Below are positions 1-13,549 of a stretch of DNA of 64,000 nt, piece by piece. Both the position numbers and the translations under genes were made by a program. Origin of the DNA: Trichinella spiralis (Eukaryota; Nematoda; Enoplea; Trichinellida; Trichinellidae). The notes below the pieces were generated by a model. It ran no database searches, had not been told where the DNA came from, and saw only the letters and a program-made list of their open reading frames with translations. Location: NCBI GenBank assembly GCA_000181795.3, contig CM012954.1, positions 14,393,348 to 14,457,347 on the forward strand, read 5' to 3'. Positions within the stretch are counted from its first letter, which is position 1; the number at the start of each line of letters is the position of its first letter.

Positions 1-136
1 CATTTCATTGCATTTTGTACGATAAACTGCAATTTCAGATTTAAAGGGGGAGGGGGGAATGAATTTTTTTTTCGTTTATGGTCAAACTTTTTTATTGGAA
101 GCTGAAATCGCTTTTGACAAAACGAAATGCTTTCAG

Positions 137-3100
137 CGATGGTAACAATGTTGACGGCAGCGACAGCGACACTTGTTCAGTTATGCTGCCGAATTCGAGC
201 TTAAATGACAGTGGAAATTGTTTTTCCGTTTCCGATTCGAACACTTTGGACGTTATCAGCAGCTATAGTTACAATGATCCGTTGACAAGCAATGGTACAA
301 GCTTGTCGAACACTTTCGACGGACAAGGCATGCTCTCCGACTACAACAACGTATTTGAGAAAAAGAAAATTCAATTTGTTCGTGTTATTTATTTATTTAA
401 ATTTTCTTCAGTTGTTCAGTGCACGCGCCCACAACAGCAGCAATTTGCAGATGATGCAACAATATGCCGCATGGCAACAGATGAGCTACATGAATCCGTA
501 CTGTATGCCTGGTGGAGCAGATCAATTTGGGCAACCTTTGCTTTATGGTGGTAGCTTTGCATAGGAAAATTGTTTTCAATAATAAGAATAATAATAATTT
601 GTTTTTGATTTTTGTTGTTCAGGTCAATTTATGCCGCAGTTCTATTCTTATCCAAACGGATGGATGTATCCGACGACGACGAATTTGTTGCAAGGCCAGG
701 CGAATACTCAACAACAAGCAGCAGGTGGAAATCTGAACTCTGCCAGTGCGACCAATTTGAATCAACATCACCAGCATCATCACCAGCACATACCGACTTT
801 CACCAGTGCTGATGGGGATACGTCTTTGCCAATTGGCGGTGGCAGTCATCAGCAGCATCAACAGCAACAGCAGCATCAGCAGCAGCAACAGCAGCATGGA
901 TTGCAGAGTGAGAAATATTTCCGAAGTGGTAATAGTACTATGAAATGTGCAGACAAACTGTTGCCGTTAGGGAACTTTCCACCGCTTATTGGTCCTCCGT
1001 CGGCGCCATTTTTTGATCACACCGGTCCAGTGTACATGCCGAATTCCAAGCCTCTGCCAACAATGCGAGTTATTCCACCTGCACCGCCGGTGATTTTGAA
1101 CCCACCCGGTCAGTCTGGATTGTACTTGGGATGGAGACAAAAATATTGTTGCTTTATTTCACAAATATATTGTAATTTCAGGAAATGCTAGCGGATTGGA
1201 CCATCGTATTTCTAGTAGTCCACCGCCTTCGACCCCGTTTGGAAGTAGTCCCGTGACAACGAATTCTTTTTTCTCATCGTCGTTGTTAAATTTTGGCCAT
1301 TCATCCTATCAACAGCAACCGCAGACCGTCAATGGAAACTGTGCGAATTCGATTTCATCTCTCACATCCGCTCTGGCTAATATGTGTAAGTTCAACGTTG
1401 AAAACTGTTCCTGTTGTATTATTTTCATTATCATTATTATGTTTTCTGTTTTATTGTTTTGTTTCGCTTTTAAGCGTTCAATCAGAATGCTGTTGGCATA
1501 CAGCCGAGGAGAGATTCGTTTTCTCAGCAACCGTTTGCGATGAAGCCGTCCAACACTGCTGCTGCTGCTGCAGCAGCAAGCGCAGTTCCGTATTACAACT
1601 CGCCCACAATGAGCATGTTCAACATGAATCAGAACGGTCCACCGCCCGGTATTTGGGGAAGCAGTTCGCCGAGCTTGTTCAGCATGCGAGCCAGTAAGCA
1701 ATTGACTTGACGGTTTTTTGCATAATTTACTTGTTATCTGGGTTTGTCAAGGTTCGAACGCCGCAACGGCGAGCTTGTTCAATACGGCTCTTGTTCAGCC
1801 GAACGGAAGCTTGTTCCACTCGATGCAATCCCAGCATGCGCGAACAAAGCTGGCACGCCATGTATTCCAGCGCGACCAGGGCAGCAGTCATCGTAGCAGG
1901 TTGTTGGAAGATTTTCGCAACAACCGTTTTCCAACCTTGCAGCTACGAGACGTCACGAATCACGTCGTCGAATTTGCCCAAGACCAGTACGGATCTCGGT
2001 GAGAAAATGGAACCACGAACCAACAGAAACAATATGATATATGTATATGAAATAATATATTATTTTTATTGTAGATTTATTCAACAAAAATTGGAAAGAG
2101 CCAACATGCAAGATCGGCAGATGGTCTTTTCTGAGATAATTGAATCTGCTCAGATGTTGATGACTGATGTGTTTGGCAATTATGTAATACAAAAATTTTT
2201 CGAATTCGGTACTGTTGAGCAGAAGAATGAACTAGCCCGTGTGCTACGGCCGAACGTGCTTGCGCTCGCATTGCAAATGTACGGCTGTCGTGTTATTCAA
2301 AAATGTCTCGAAGCAGTCGATCATGAACAGCAGGTGGTTTGGATAAGAATGAAAATCATATTATCAATGAATATCAGTTGTTTTTTTTTGTTTTCAAGAG
2401 AGAAATTGTCAAAGAGCTTGAAGGAAATATTCTGAAATGCGTGAAGGATCAGAACGGCAATCACGTCATTCAGAAAATCATCGAAACTGTCGATCCGAAA
2501 AGTTTGCAGTTTGTAATCGACGCTTTTAAAGATCAAGTGAGTAATGATGATTGAGCGATGAGATGATGAGAATGTGAGATGTGGTGGTGTATTTTTTTAT
2601 AATTCAATTTTCAAAGGTTTTTGCATTGTCTACACATTCTTATGGTTGTCGTGTGATACAACGAATTTTGGAACACTGCATGATGGAACAGAAGAAACCA
2701 ATACTCGAAGAACTGCATCAGCATATTAAAAGTTTGGTTTGCGATCAGTACGGTAACTATGTTATTCAGCACGTTCTCGAACATGGTCAAGCCGAAGATA
2801 AAAGTCGTATTATCAAAGAGATGCGCGAAGAGATTCTCCGTTATTCTCAGCACAAATTTGCCAGGTAAACTTTTGTATAAACAGAAAAATAATTACCAAT
2901 CAATTCTCATCATATATAGTTCATTATTTCTATGCAAATATCAATAATTTTTCAATATTTTTTCAAAATACATTCATACATACATATATTTGTTTTACAT
3001 GATAGTTTTTGTCGTTTAAAATTTTTTTCTTTTCTACATGTATAGCAATGTTGTTGAGAAATGCGTTTGTTTTGCAACTGCTGAAGAGAGGAACTGTTTG

Positions 3101-3615
3101 ATCAGTGAAATTTTGAATTGCAATGACACTACAGAGTATGATGATGCTTTTTTAAAACTGCTTAATTTAAGCAATTTTAATAATTATATCCATATATATA
3201 TATTTATAATGTATTTTGTTTTGTTGTTTGATCAGCACCGGTGTTGGAAATTCTGGAGTACTTGTCGCCATGATGAAAGATCAGTACGCGAATTACGTTG
3301 TGCAAAAGTTGCTCGACGTGGCTGATCCGTCCCAGCGGAAGAGATTGATGCAAAACATCCGACCGCACGTGCCACAGTTGAGACGATTCACATATGGAAA
3401 GCACATTCTCTGTAAGTTTTTCATTTTCTTCTATTTGTTTTCCTATTTTGATTATATCAATTATGTATGATTTAAAATATCAGCATTTGAATATGTGTAG
3501 TATATATACTTATATATGTATTTTTTTGTATTTTGCAGCAAAATTGGAAAAGTATTTTCAAAAGCACAACAACCCACACACTCCACAAGCAGCTGGTGAC
3601 ATTACTGCCAGTTAA
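137..3615 (+). CDS. pum: Pumilio-family RNA-binding protein (5' end missing)
   Basis: Sequence-specific RNA-binding protein of the PUF family; these bind UGUA-type elements in mRNA 3' UTRs in the cytoplasm and repress or destabilise the message. Exons read: 137-350, 412-550, 623-1108, 1182-1385, 1475-1693, 1752-1998, 2075-2333, 2399-2536, 2617-2864, 3046-3135, 3236-3411, 3539-3615 (TAA). All joins are GT-AG and all phases agree, giving 831 residues in the window. Residues 1 to about 455 are low-complexity (Q, H, N, S, G, P). From about 460 the PUF domain starts with [17 protein letters not shown], followed by eight repeats. Their RNA-contact triplets look canonical: SR..Q, NY..Q, CR..Q, NH..Q, CR..Q, NY..Q, SN..E, NY..Q. 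The serine of repeat 7 is made across the 2864/3046 splice. The tail ends [16 protein letters not shown]. The acceptor at 136 and the open frame show that upstream exons lie outside the window. Identity is very secure; N-terminal exons are less so. Confidence 0.95.
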
Positions 3616-3698
3616 TCGATCGATCATGTAAAAACAGTGATCTATCTGTATGCTTTTCATTTTTCATTCATCAAGATAAATGCGTTCAGTTTTGAATG

Positions 3699-3754
<56 letters not shown>

Positions 3755-6402
3755 ATGTACATTCAAAAATGCACGTTATTTATTTTCTACCGTTCTATAG
3801 ATTTGATTTATTATTAATTTAGTTTTTGTTTTTTTTAATGTGTTCTTGCTTTTATGTTCATTTGTTTCGATTTTGGTCTGCTTTTTTGTTGATGTCTATT
3901 TGTCGGACTTTTAATTTTATAGGTTCTACTTTTGCTTAAATTGCAATAGCTAGTTGTTGCTTTTTCCATTCTTACCAAACTGTGACTACGTTGCACGTTG
4001 TTTATTATGTTGTTTATGTTTTAGTTATTTTATTTTTTTAATGTTTTAAAATTTTTTTGTTTTTTTTTGTTTTTTGAATGTTCTAAGAAATGTTTAGATG
4101 TGATTGATAAAAGTACTTGTTACTTTGATTATATTTAATATTTTTGTGTTATCTGCAAGCAAAAATTATCTCGATGCATATTTAACAAGCATCCACATGT
4201 CTGCCTAAGCACTTTTCTAATATATATATATGTATAGTTTGATTAATTAATGTTGTTCTATACTGCTTTTTGTAACTGAATTTCTGTGAGCACATTTTAT
4301 CCATTTCAGCATTCTATTTTACTCGCAGCAGTAGTTGTTCACTGTGTAAATTCAGCATTCAAATTGATGTCATTACAGTACTATATTTTAATTGTACACA
4401 ATCTTTTTTTGCATATACTGCACCTGTGAAATTCTATATTTCTATATACCCACAGTTATATTATATATGCACATATCCTGTGAATGTGTATGTGAAAAAT
4501 TTAGGTAGGAAAGAATTGTGAATGAATGAATGTTTGTCTGTCTTTCTCATCTGCAGAGAGGCTGAAATATTTATCATTGCATTCATATCTTTTTGTACTG
4601 TAATTTCATGCTAATAGCTCCTGTGAAGTAATAATACACATTTCCTTTTATTTTGTTTTTTAAAGCAAACTGCTGATTGAACATGATTTTTGTGAGAAAA
4701 TAAAAGATGAAATTGATCTCACAGTATTTGATTTCCTACTGGTTATTGATTGTGTACATGATTCTGTGCTATTTGTTTTTTTGCTTTTTTCTTACCGTCC
4801 ATTGCTTCAAAATTAATTATGGCTCGATTTTTCCGCCAGCGTGATACGATGTAGTGAATGGAATTAGAAATGTGATCATTATGGTACGGTGAATATTAAC
4901 TGTTCAGATGGGTATTTCGTAGATTATTTGTGTAGTATATTTAATAAACTGTTTTTCTCTGTCTTTTTACATTTGACTTTCTGCAAACTGCCGTGAATTT
5001 TGCACATCACTGTATACAGCAGAACAGTATATTGAAATTTTTTGTTCATATTATAACATTGACATCTACTTTTACAATTTACGATTTATGAAAAGTTATG
5101 TTGATTTCAGTATTAACTGCTACACATTGTACATTGTTGTATTGTTGCACTGGTCCTCCGTCTATTCGTTTCTGCCTTTGCATTTCTACACGTTTGGTGC
5201 TTTTGAGTTCACTGATTGAATTTAGACTGATTTAAAGTGGACTTCATAATTCAAATTCCAAAGAAGAAAGAAGTATCTGCTTTCATAATTATAAACGAAA
5301 TCAATGCAGCAGTACGGCTTGTAATGGTAGTGTAATGTTTGTATTATTGCTTTTGTTTGAAAATGATCCAAGAATTAATTGTCCACCATTCATTGATCTC
5401 TGTCAAGTAGCTTGAAACGTGATACAAAAATTTGCACTGTCTATTTCACTGTCCAGTTGTGTTATAGGAAAGTTGTCATTTTGTTGAAAGATGGTTTCGA
5501 GAAACAAATTTTAACGCTGGTTTACCTCCAAGCTAGCAAATTGGTAGTTGAATCCGTTTGTTCCAAAGCAAACTTCATCATGGTCAGCTGTCGATAATGC
5601 GCAATGAATGATAATTATTCGGCTGAACTGGTGGAGGAGTTTTCCTGCAGAAATTGCAGATGATTCAAAAAGCCTTCGTCAATGATACAGAAGAATTGTG
5701 CGTATGTTTTATTTTCTTTCATTTTTCTACACCTTTAACGCCTGATTCACAATCTGATAACACTGCTTTGTGCATTTAGTTAACTGTCCGTTTTTTGTTT
5801 AAATTTGTCAATACTTTTTTGTACATCCAGAGGCTCAACTGTTGCACAACAGAATTTACTTCAAATTACTGGCATTATTATTATTAGTAAGTACATTTTA
5901 CTGATTAATATACTAACGTCTGACGAAAAAACACCGAATAGTTATTACTTGCCCGCCAATGAGTGTCATTCTAGTTTCAAGCGTTTATTCTTGTATAATT
6001 GACGTTCATTTTCATTTATAGCTCTTTGTAGGATGCGTTTCTGCAGATTATATGGAACTTCTACCATTCTACTGTGCATTGCGACAGTTATTGAAAGCAG
6101 TGGCATAATCAACAGTGACATTAATAAATTATAACTGCGATATCTCTTTTAACATTCACTGTTTTATATTTAGTGATGCGACAGTAATATTACGAATGGG
6201 ATTGCCAGTATCGTTGAAATAATTGGGAAACAAGTTAAATATCACGTTTTGCGATGCAGTATTGCACATAATTGGAAAACATAAATAGTACAAACAAGAG
6301 GACAACATGCACTGTAATACAGTGGTAAGATACACACTTTGGTGAACAGACTGAAATTGTTCTTACGTCATTAAAAGTTATAAGAAATAAAACGGTAAAG
6401 AG
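3616..6402. other. Pumilio 3' UTR and intergenic DNA
   Basis: AT-rich sequence with no convincing coding exon on either strand. It starts with the Pumilio 3' UTR. An AATAAA at 4943-4948 is a possible polyadenylation signal, but the true cleavage site cannot be told. Short ORFs here (for example 5412-5597 and 5805-6002) lack splice support and resemble nothing I know. The left arm of the large inverted repeat begins at about 6403. Confidence 0.6.
3702..3754. repeat. (AT)n/(GT)n microsatellite
   Basis: About 20 AT units followed by about six GT units, in the Pumilio 3' UTR less than 100 nt after the stop codon. Confidence 0.95.
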
Positions 6403-9400
6403 ACAGCGGTGAAAACGAACCCATTTAACGGACATTGCTTCAATGAAAACGGTAAGCATCACATTTGCAGCTACGTTTATGGAAATTATTTTCCTAACTA
6501 ACTAACGTAGTAACTAACAAAACTTCCCACACCACTATTGACATTTAAAAAGTTTTTTTCCATTTTTGCGGTTCATTTTTCAAAAATTTGTTTTGGAGTT
6601 ATTCGAGACTTTTTCTGTATAAAGCACTTTCTTACGAGGTATTTGGAAAACTGATAAATTGATGAATTTACTTTTTCAGATGCGAAAACTCAGTAGGCAG
6701 TATCTACAACCGCTAAATAATGTTATGCCTTCAAGCACTTTGAAAGCAGCTTAGTGCCTCATTTCACACTGCGCAAACATACGTGCAATTACAAAGAGGT
6801 CAACGAACTATACTTATTATTATTATTATTAACTAACTTTATGCAAATTTAATGACGAACACTGCTGACGGCATTCATTCAAAGTTCAAAAGCAATTTAT
6901 TATATATATAAAGCCAGGTTTATTATTTTTAGGCGATTATTATATGAGTATTTGCTAATGAAGAACATTCTCGTTACTGCGCCGGGTAATTTGCTCATTT
7001 CTGCTGCTTCACTTCAACAAATACCAGCATTGATTCGAAATTATAAAAGCCTTCATATTTCATCATCAACATCCCTGCTATCAGGTAAGCCGTTTTGCAT
7101 TTTTAGTGTTCAGTTTTCGCTTTTCTTCTTTCTTAAAACGCAATATATAAAACATTGCCACTTTTCATAGAAATTCATTTATAACTTTTGCGAAGTGAAA
7201 CTAAAACTTCATCATCTCTAATAACATTCAAATAGCAGACGACATTTTATTAGATTGTTTTTCGAATTCCTAAATAAAAAGTAAAAAATTGTAGAAAAAC
7301 CTGGGAAGTAAGTTATAATCAAAGGATTTTCACTTTTCACCACTCTTCAAAAGCGATTTTGATGGTGATGACACATCAGATTTATTTAAATTGAAATTAT
7401 TTAATGTTTTAACAACAAACCCAAATCAAAATTCATTCATTTAGTATAATTTAGTACAATATAACAAAATTGCATTGTTTTCTTGTAAATGTAGCACCCA
7501 GATGTTTTGAAATTCTGTATTTTGTGAAATTCAACGAGTTCTCTCCTAAAGAAATGCTAATTTGATTTCTTTTATTTATTAGGAAAGTTTTTCATGTTGT
7601 TTTCATATATTTGAGTTAATTGTTTTGCTCAGATTGATATTTTGCATGTGAAATAATATGGTAGAATGAAAGTTAGATGTTTCGGTCGTTTTTATGAATT
7701 CAGCTTCACAGGTATTTAGGTGATTTCAGTCAAATAAATTTGCATGCTAATGCGTTTTCATATGAGTAAAGTCATATTATGAAATGTGTAAATAAGAACG
7801 TAACAGCGTTTACGAAATAGATTAGTAAATAAAGAGCAACCTGCAAATGCATTTTTCAGAACTGTTAATTGAAAATTCAATTTTGTGCAAATTTTCATTC
7901 ATCAATGAAAATAACTGTTTCAGCTACACTTTTAGAGATGTTTCATGATATTTTCGAATGAACTGTAGTATATCATAATTAGGTACATAATTTATGCTCA
8001 GTTCAATGTACAGAGAATTCTTGAAATGAAATGCATAAGTAGAAAGGCAGCTCTTTCCTATGTTCCATGATTCTGGGATTTTCGCGCGATTCTGAATCGC
8101 GCTGGAAAGACAGAGCTTAATAATAGATAATATTCATGAAATAAATCACTGATTTACAATGAAAAGCTTTTTCTTCATAGTTCTCAAAAAGGGCAATTGT
8201 GTCATTGTACTGAAATAACAGTTGAGTATTTTCTACATTCTCTTTTATATTTCCTGTAATACAAGTTGCTGATGCGACAGATCTATTTCATCATCTTGTA
8301 GTTTCTATTTTGTTGATAAGTACTCTCGTTCTTGTGCACTTCAGCCGACATTCCTACCCTCGAATATTCAAATTGTAATCTGTCCTATCATGCCCAATAT
8401 CTTTGAAAGCGAACTGTGAAATGTTCTGCTATTTTACTAGTATTATGAAGACAGATAGTATATAAATCAATGTGCATGTTCTCCATCCTTTGGAACCTGA
8501 CGTTACCTTCCCAGCTATTGATTATATTGACAGATTAAAGGCAACGCCTTATTAGTAAAGGTGAAAGTTGATTGAATGATAACGATTCAGTTTATAACAA
8601 CTTTCACTCCCTACATCCCACCTATTCTCCCTCCTTTTTTCCCCGCATTCATTATTGCCTTCCCCTCCCAATAAATGAGAAATATTACTTGCTCTAGAAG
8701 ACACCAATAAGAACCGGAATCATGCTTATCCGTTGAACAGAGAACGTTTAACCGTGGTGACTTGGGATAAATCTTAGTGTACTTTCTCAGTGTTATCGAC
8801 TGGAAATGCACACTCATTGTACTAAATCCTAAATGTCACCAGCTCTTGAAGCTGCCTGCTTTTTCTCTGAATTGATACAGTTGCCAAGCACTCCTGCATT
8901 TATTGTGTTTACAAGTGTGTAGACAGCTGCTGCTATGTTTTAGCGTTCTCAAGCATTCACTTTCTTCCCTGGGATATCTCTGTCATGAAGTGGGGACAAT
9001 TCTTTACAAACCTTGGCCCATTAACTGAAATCAGTATTCCGTTTTTATCCTTGAATAAACTGAACTCTGAAAGTCCTTTCTGTATGTGACTCGCTTGATT
9101 TCCTTGAGCAGCCATGTTAAATTGCACTCTATGATTCACAATATGAAAATCTATAAGTTTAGCAATTTATTTGTCCATTGATTTTATCAAAATGTACAGC
9201 TTATACATAATTGCGACGTAACGAATAAGTCGTTCATTGGTTCTTCTTTTCATGGACATTTTTTTCTATAGATGAATTTGAAGCTTAAATTTATTTTATA
9301 CTTGGTTGAATTTATTTTTTTGTCATCTTTACTTGTGCATTACTCGTAATTAATTGTAATTGTCATCCGCTACAGCAGATATTAATTCATTGAAACAGAA

Positions 9401-11700
9401 AATGAATACTACTTTGGAGATTTAAATCTGCTTGCTTTGTTTAGAATTAGCATTTAATAATTTCTGTAGTAATGTTTACAATAAAATTTCATTAATGTTA
9501 TTTAATGTTTTACAAATCTCAGAAATGTTTTCATTTTCTATACTAATTTCAGTACAAGCCATTTAATTATTATCCATATACCTTAGATTGTAAGACAAAT
9601 ATTATTCGAGTGATATACTTTGTTTGTTCTGTCCAACGTTCAAGCAAGTAAATTCAGCAACGCAATAATAGCATTTCCGGTTATTTTTAGTGATTTGCAA
9701 TGCTTCAGGTTAATAAGTGTTCGTTTCATCTAATTTTAACAAAAGAAATTTGCATAATAGTGCTATTTTACTTAATAATGTGCAGTGAGTAAATAAAAAC
9801 GTAATAAATTTCATCATGTTATTAAATAAAATTGTTCGCTATATTCATTTTACTGTGCTATTACTGCATTCAAATTAGGTTGTTCCACCGGAGACAAAGT
9901 GGTTTATTATTTGCATAGTTTACTCAGCGTTATATGTTTAATCAGAGTACTTTGTACACATTCAGTTATTCAGTTTATGGCTATGGCAGCACGAAGGGGA
10001 TCGACTATAATTCCGCTCTTCAGTGCTATCAGTGAATATTAGGTAAGTTATATTATGCATAGTGGTGGTGTTATGTCATGCATGTCATTTGTATTACTCT
10101 ACTAATATGGTGATTGGGAACTAAAGGGTGTCTCTAACTGTATTATTTTTTCTAAATTTCAGCTACCTCAGATGCTGAGGACAGAGAAGTACGTATTACT
10201 GTTTTTTATTTTGAGATGACTACACTAATAAAATTCACTTTCAGAAATTCACATCACTTCACGTTTATATCAAGTATTATTTAACAGCTATATTATAAAA
10301 AGTAAGTGAAGATGATCAGTTACTCATCATAATAATTTTGAAAAGTATTTTTGATTATTTGATTCAAGATTCCTTGTTTCCGTGCCATTTCTAACTTGGT
10401 TGTTGAATGCCGACGGAAACGGTCTGACAAATAAACAGACAGCCGCTTATTTTAGGTTCTGAACGTTACGGTTTGTCAGGTAGCTTGATCAGATGATGAC
10501 GGATTGATTCGACAAACGGTAACAATCGGTAAAGTCCTCAACAGAACTCTGCCAAGCATATACTGCATGCTTAAAGCACAATCGGCCCAGCCTTTAAAGC
10601 TTCGTTCCGAAGTTACGGATCCGTTTGCTCACTTGCCTTCCCTACATTCTCCCATAGCTTTAGAAATTTCTTCAAACCACATGCTGTAGAATACTTCAAA
10701 TGGAATGTTTCGGTACATGATTGATTTCTTTGCTTATGCATAACAAGTAAGTAATGCATGAATGTTGCGTACAGTATATATGATCTGAATTGAATTGCAA
10801 TAACTTACATGAAACCGCCATATTATAAAAAGTAATTGAAGACGAATAACAGTGCATCATAATAATTTTCAAACGCAAATCATTTTGTCGTCTGTTTTAT
10901 TTCTCCAATTTAACTTTGAAATAATTTTCAGGCTATTACAAGAAATGCAAAAAATTCATGACAATGGATTACACTTTTGCTATCAAAGAGTTGTTATGTC
11001 ATTACCGTAGTAACCCAGTGTTACTTGAAGTTCATATAAACGTCACAATGAAGTTTTTCTTATCACTATATGTAAGAATGAATTACATATTGCTTATGAT
11101 AGGAATAGAATATTCTACAACATGGTAACAGATATGGAATCACTATACATTCTCTCTCCGTGACAGTGGCGTTTCCTGCTTGTATTTATGCGGCTTGGCA
11201 TATAGAAATTAGTAAGAAATATTAGATTTTTTTATATTTTAGCAATAGAAACAGTGAAACTAACTGGTATACAGCTATACAACTAAACAACTAACTGCTA
11301 TACATAGTGAAAATGTGGCAGTTCGACTACGCATTTAGGTGTTACCAGTGTAGTATTTGAAAAACAGGTAAGTACTTATTTTGAAAATGATAACTTTAGA
11401 TTACATCATCGAATGGGAGACTTATGTAAGTCCGTACTAGTTCAAGTTGATGTACAGAATTGTAGCGTAATGTTCTATGGTGTTGCGTATTACAAGGGGT
11501 GTAAAGTTATTCAGTAATAACAGATTTTTTTTCGCTTACAGATTTCATTTTGTGTTGGCCATGAAGACTACAGCGTTCACAATCCCATGTTTATTAAGTA
11601 CAGAAATCTACACAACTAAGTACTAAGTACTACTACTACATATAAGTACACAAAGTAAGAATCTTCTCTTGAATTATTTAATGCGTAAAAGTTAGGGTGG
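6403..11700 (+). repeat. Left arm of large inverted repeat
   Basis: This stretch recurs in reverse complement at about 16090-21590. Landmarks pair with a near-constant coordinate sum: 8611-8817 with 19138-18932 and 8957-9139 with 18792-18610 (sum 27749); 10504-10689 with 17220-17035 and 10696-10878 with 17028-16846 (sum 27724). Small indels explain the drift. Paired short frames differ by 0, 2, 7 and 1 residues out of 60-68, so the arms are close but not identical. The outer end is placed where the match stops at about 6403, opposite about 21590. No gene product could be recognised; frames are short and broken. It could be one half of a large foldback-type element, an inverted segmental duplication, or a misjoin of two haplotypes. 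Confidence 0.85.
6653..6661. other. Empty MITE target site
   Basis: A single copy of the 9-bp word GATAAATTG. In the other arm of the inverted repeat the same word (as CAATTTATC) is duplicated around the 245-bp element at 21089-21333. This is therefore the pre-insertion state of that locus. Confidence 0.85.
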
Positions 11701-12039
11701 ATAAATCAGATTCTGAACTGAAGAAAACAGCTAATGGTAGTTTTTGAGAGGTTTTATTTTGGCATGATTTAATAGCTTTAATAGCGGATGGCGAGAAACG
11801 GTCTGTAAGGGTATACGGGAATTCTGGTAAGTACAGAAGATATCAAGGAAGGATACAAGGTAAATTTAAGTGAAGCGATGAGCAAGAGTAATAAAGACTG
11901 CTGATGTCGAACTGTGTCCGAAGCCAAGTGAGCCAAATGAAAAGAGCCAAGTGATGAAGCATTGGGAATCGAGCCATGCATGCCGTCTGTGTCTAGTAGG
12001 CACTCGCTATAACTTGTTGCCGCTAACATCCATACCTAC

Positions 12040-12640
12040 AATCCACTTCCTGACCATCAGAGGTTTCACATGAATTGGCGGAACAAAAGCGATCATTGCA
12101 GTTGTTTATTCTGATGCAACGAGCCCATTTTATTAATTTTATTTTATCAAGTGCAAACTTGTTTTCTACTGTAATATAAATGCATCGGTGGTGCCGTGAG
12201 AAGGAAATGAAGTCCGCTGTTCTGCCTCTTCTTCAGCCGGATCCGGAACAAAACGAACGTCACCGACTGGTGAGGACTGTTACACTAAGTCGAGGCTTCA
12301 GCATTTGGTTGAGCCGTTTTTACTGGAGACGTTGAAAATAGAACTGTAGCAAATATTTTTCTCCTATATCAGATAATGATTTAGCTAGCCACATGATGAT
12401 GCATGTGTAACAACCATGGCTGTACGGTGGCGTTGCTAATTGCAGGTCCAGCTGAGGCAGACGCAGAGCCGCGGCAATCCCGCCCAGTTCAAAGATGCCG
12501 CCGGCGAAAACCGCGGTTGTCTTCTGGCGACAGACCCGCATGACCCGACGTCAGAACTGAACTAGCCGTTGTTAAGCATGTCGTTCGGTCATTGACCCAA
12601 TGGCTCTCCGGTCGCTGATGGTCCGTCGTATGTGCAGGTA
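12040..12640. other. GC-richer block with no partner in the right arm
   Basis: This block of about 0.6 kb lies inside the inverted repeat but is not found in the right arm, where only about 370 bp separate the corresponding flanks. It is repeated in direct copy 2 at about 14130-14730. It is clearly richer in G and C than its surroundings and holds one open minus-strand frame (12320-12541; 14377-14634 in copy 2). I do not recognise the frame, and it shifts between copies near its C-terminal end. It may be captured host sequence or part of another mobile element. Confidence 0.5.
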
Positions 12641-12685
12641 ACTCTGGTAAGTACAGAAAACAACACAGAATGATAAGTATGTATA

Positions 12686-12874
12686 CAGGTAAGTCACGTG
12701 AGTAAAGAAGATGAGTGTACAGGTAAGTTTGGCAAGTACAGAAGATAACAGGAAATGATGCAGAAGATAAGGAGTGTACAGGTAAGTTTAAGTACAGAAG
12801 ATGGGGTAAAACAGGTAAACACAGGTAAGTATATATCAGAACACAGGTAAGTAGATATCAGAACACAGGTAAGT
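12686..12874 (+). repeat. Array of consensus 5' splice-site repeats
   Basis: Six exact copies of CAGGTAAGT start at 12686, 12720, 12779, 12822, 12844 and 12866, with variants around them (for example CAGGTAAAC). They are separated by A/G-rich linkers such as ACAGAAGAT. The 9-mer is the perfect metazoan splice-donor consensus. By sequence this is a degenerate minisatellite of about 22-60 bp spacing. A direct copy lies at about 14730-14990 and an inverted, decayed version at 15470-15720. Confidence 0.8.
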
Positions 12875-13009
12875 CAAAAGTATAATCAAAAGAATGGTAA
12901 GGTAAGTCTACGATGTGTACAGAAAGTGGACAGAAGTTTAGTAGGTACAGAATATAGCAATTATAAAAAAGAATTTGAAATGAAATTTAGACCGGGTCAG
13001 CCTGTACGG

Positions 13010-13224
13010 ATGAAAAATCTCCTGAGGTGACGCCCTAAAGCAAGACAAAATTTGCATAATCCCCCTGGGGGCAAATATTGTGCAATAAAATGCCTAAGGC
13101 GTAGCCTGGGGGGAATATGCAAATTTTTTACGCCCTGAGGCATAGCCTCAGGCAACGCCTGGGGCTAAATTTCTGAAAAATCGAAAATTTTTGAAAAAAT
13201 GCCTGAGGCATAGCCCGAGGCGTA
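13010..13224. repeat. GC-rich palindromic repeat block (copy 1)
   Basis: Interspersed near-palindromes of the type GCCTnAGGCgTAGCCTnAGGC alternate with A/T-rich spacers containing ATGCAAATTT. The words can fold into short hairpins. The block recurs at about 15100-15440, where it continues further. It stands out from the AT-rich surroundings in composition. Confidence 0.7.
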
Positions 13225-13549
13225 ACCAGAGGATGAAACTTTTTTATGTATTTGCCCTTTCATATTTTGAAAAGGTTCATTTTCAAATCCTGAATGCAAA
13301 TAGCATAGCTTCAATTGCCTGATTGTTGACCTAATTGGAATGGCCGAAATGATTAATACCCATTATTAACGAATGCGTAACCTGTTAAATAACGATAATT
13401 TAGAAGAAAACTCCAATTTGATATTTTCTTGCCCGTGAAGTTGACGGAAATGTTCTCTGTGGAGTAATAAATGAGTTGACGCATGTCACATTTCCCATAA
13501 AAACTTTTATAAAACACCCCCATGAAGAGAACCACAAAGTTGGTGCTTA

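Larger units (their letters stand above)
11490..13224 (+). repeat. Direct near-duplicate, copy 1 (before N gap)
   Basis: Matches 13560-15320 in the same orientation at an offset of about 2.07-2.10 kb. Shared landmarks include the start of the 12061 segment at 14153, the minus-strand frame starting at 12541 again at 14634, and the GC-rich block ending at 13224 and 15320. The copies are nearly identical from about 12060 to 13224 and noisier near the gap. Most likely this is an unmerged contig-end overlap rather than a real tandem duplication. Bases 13225-13549 have no partner in copy 2. Confidence 0.8.

Noticed and set aside
3616-5060. Pumilio binding elements in the Pumilio 3' UTR (autoregulation)
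   Set aside because: Several TGTA words occur (for example in TGTAAATT and TGTACATG), but reading by eye I found no exact TGTANATA, so autoregulation is not supported.
8611-8817. 68-codon minus-strand frame, repeated exactly at 18932-19138
   Set aside because: Its conservation is explained by the inverted repeat itself; neighbouring frames in the arms are broken and no family is recognised.
12320-12541. Minus-strand ORF in the GC-rich insert as a gene
   Set aside because: The frame is short, its end changes between the two direct copies, and there is no homology or splice context; kept only as part of the insert description.
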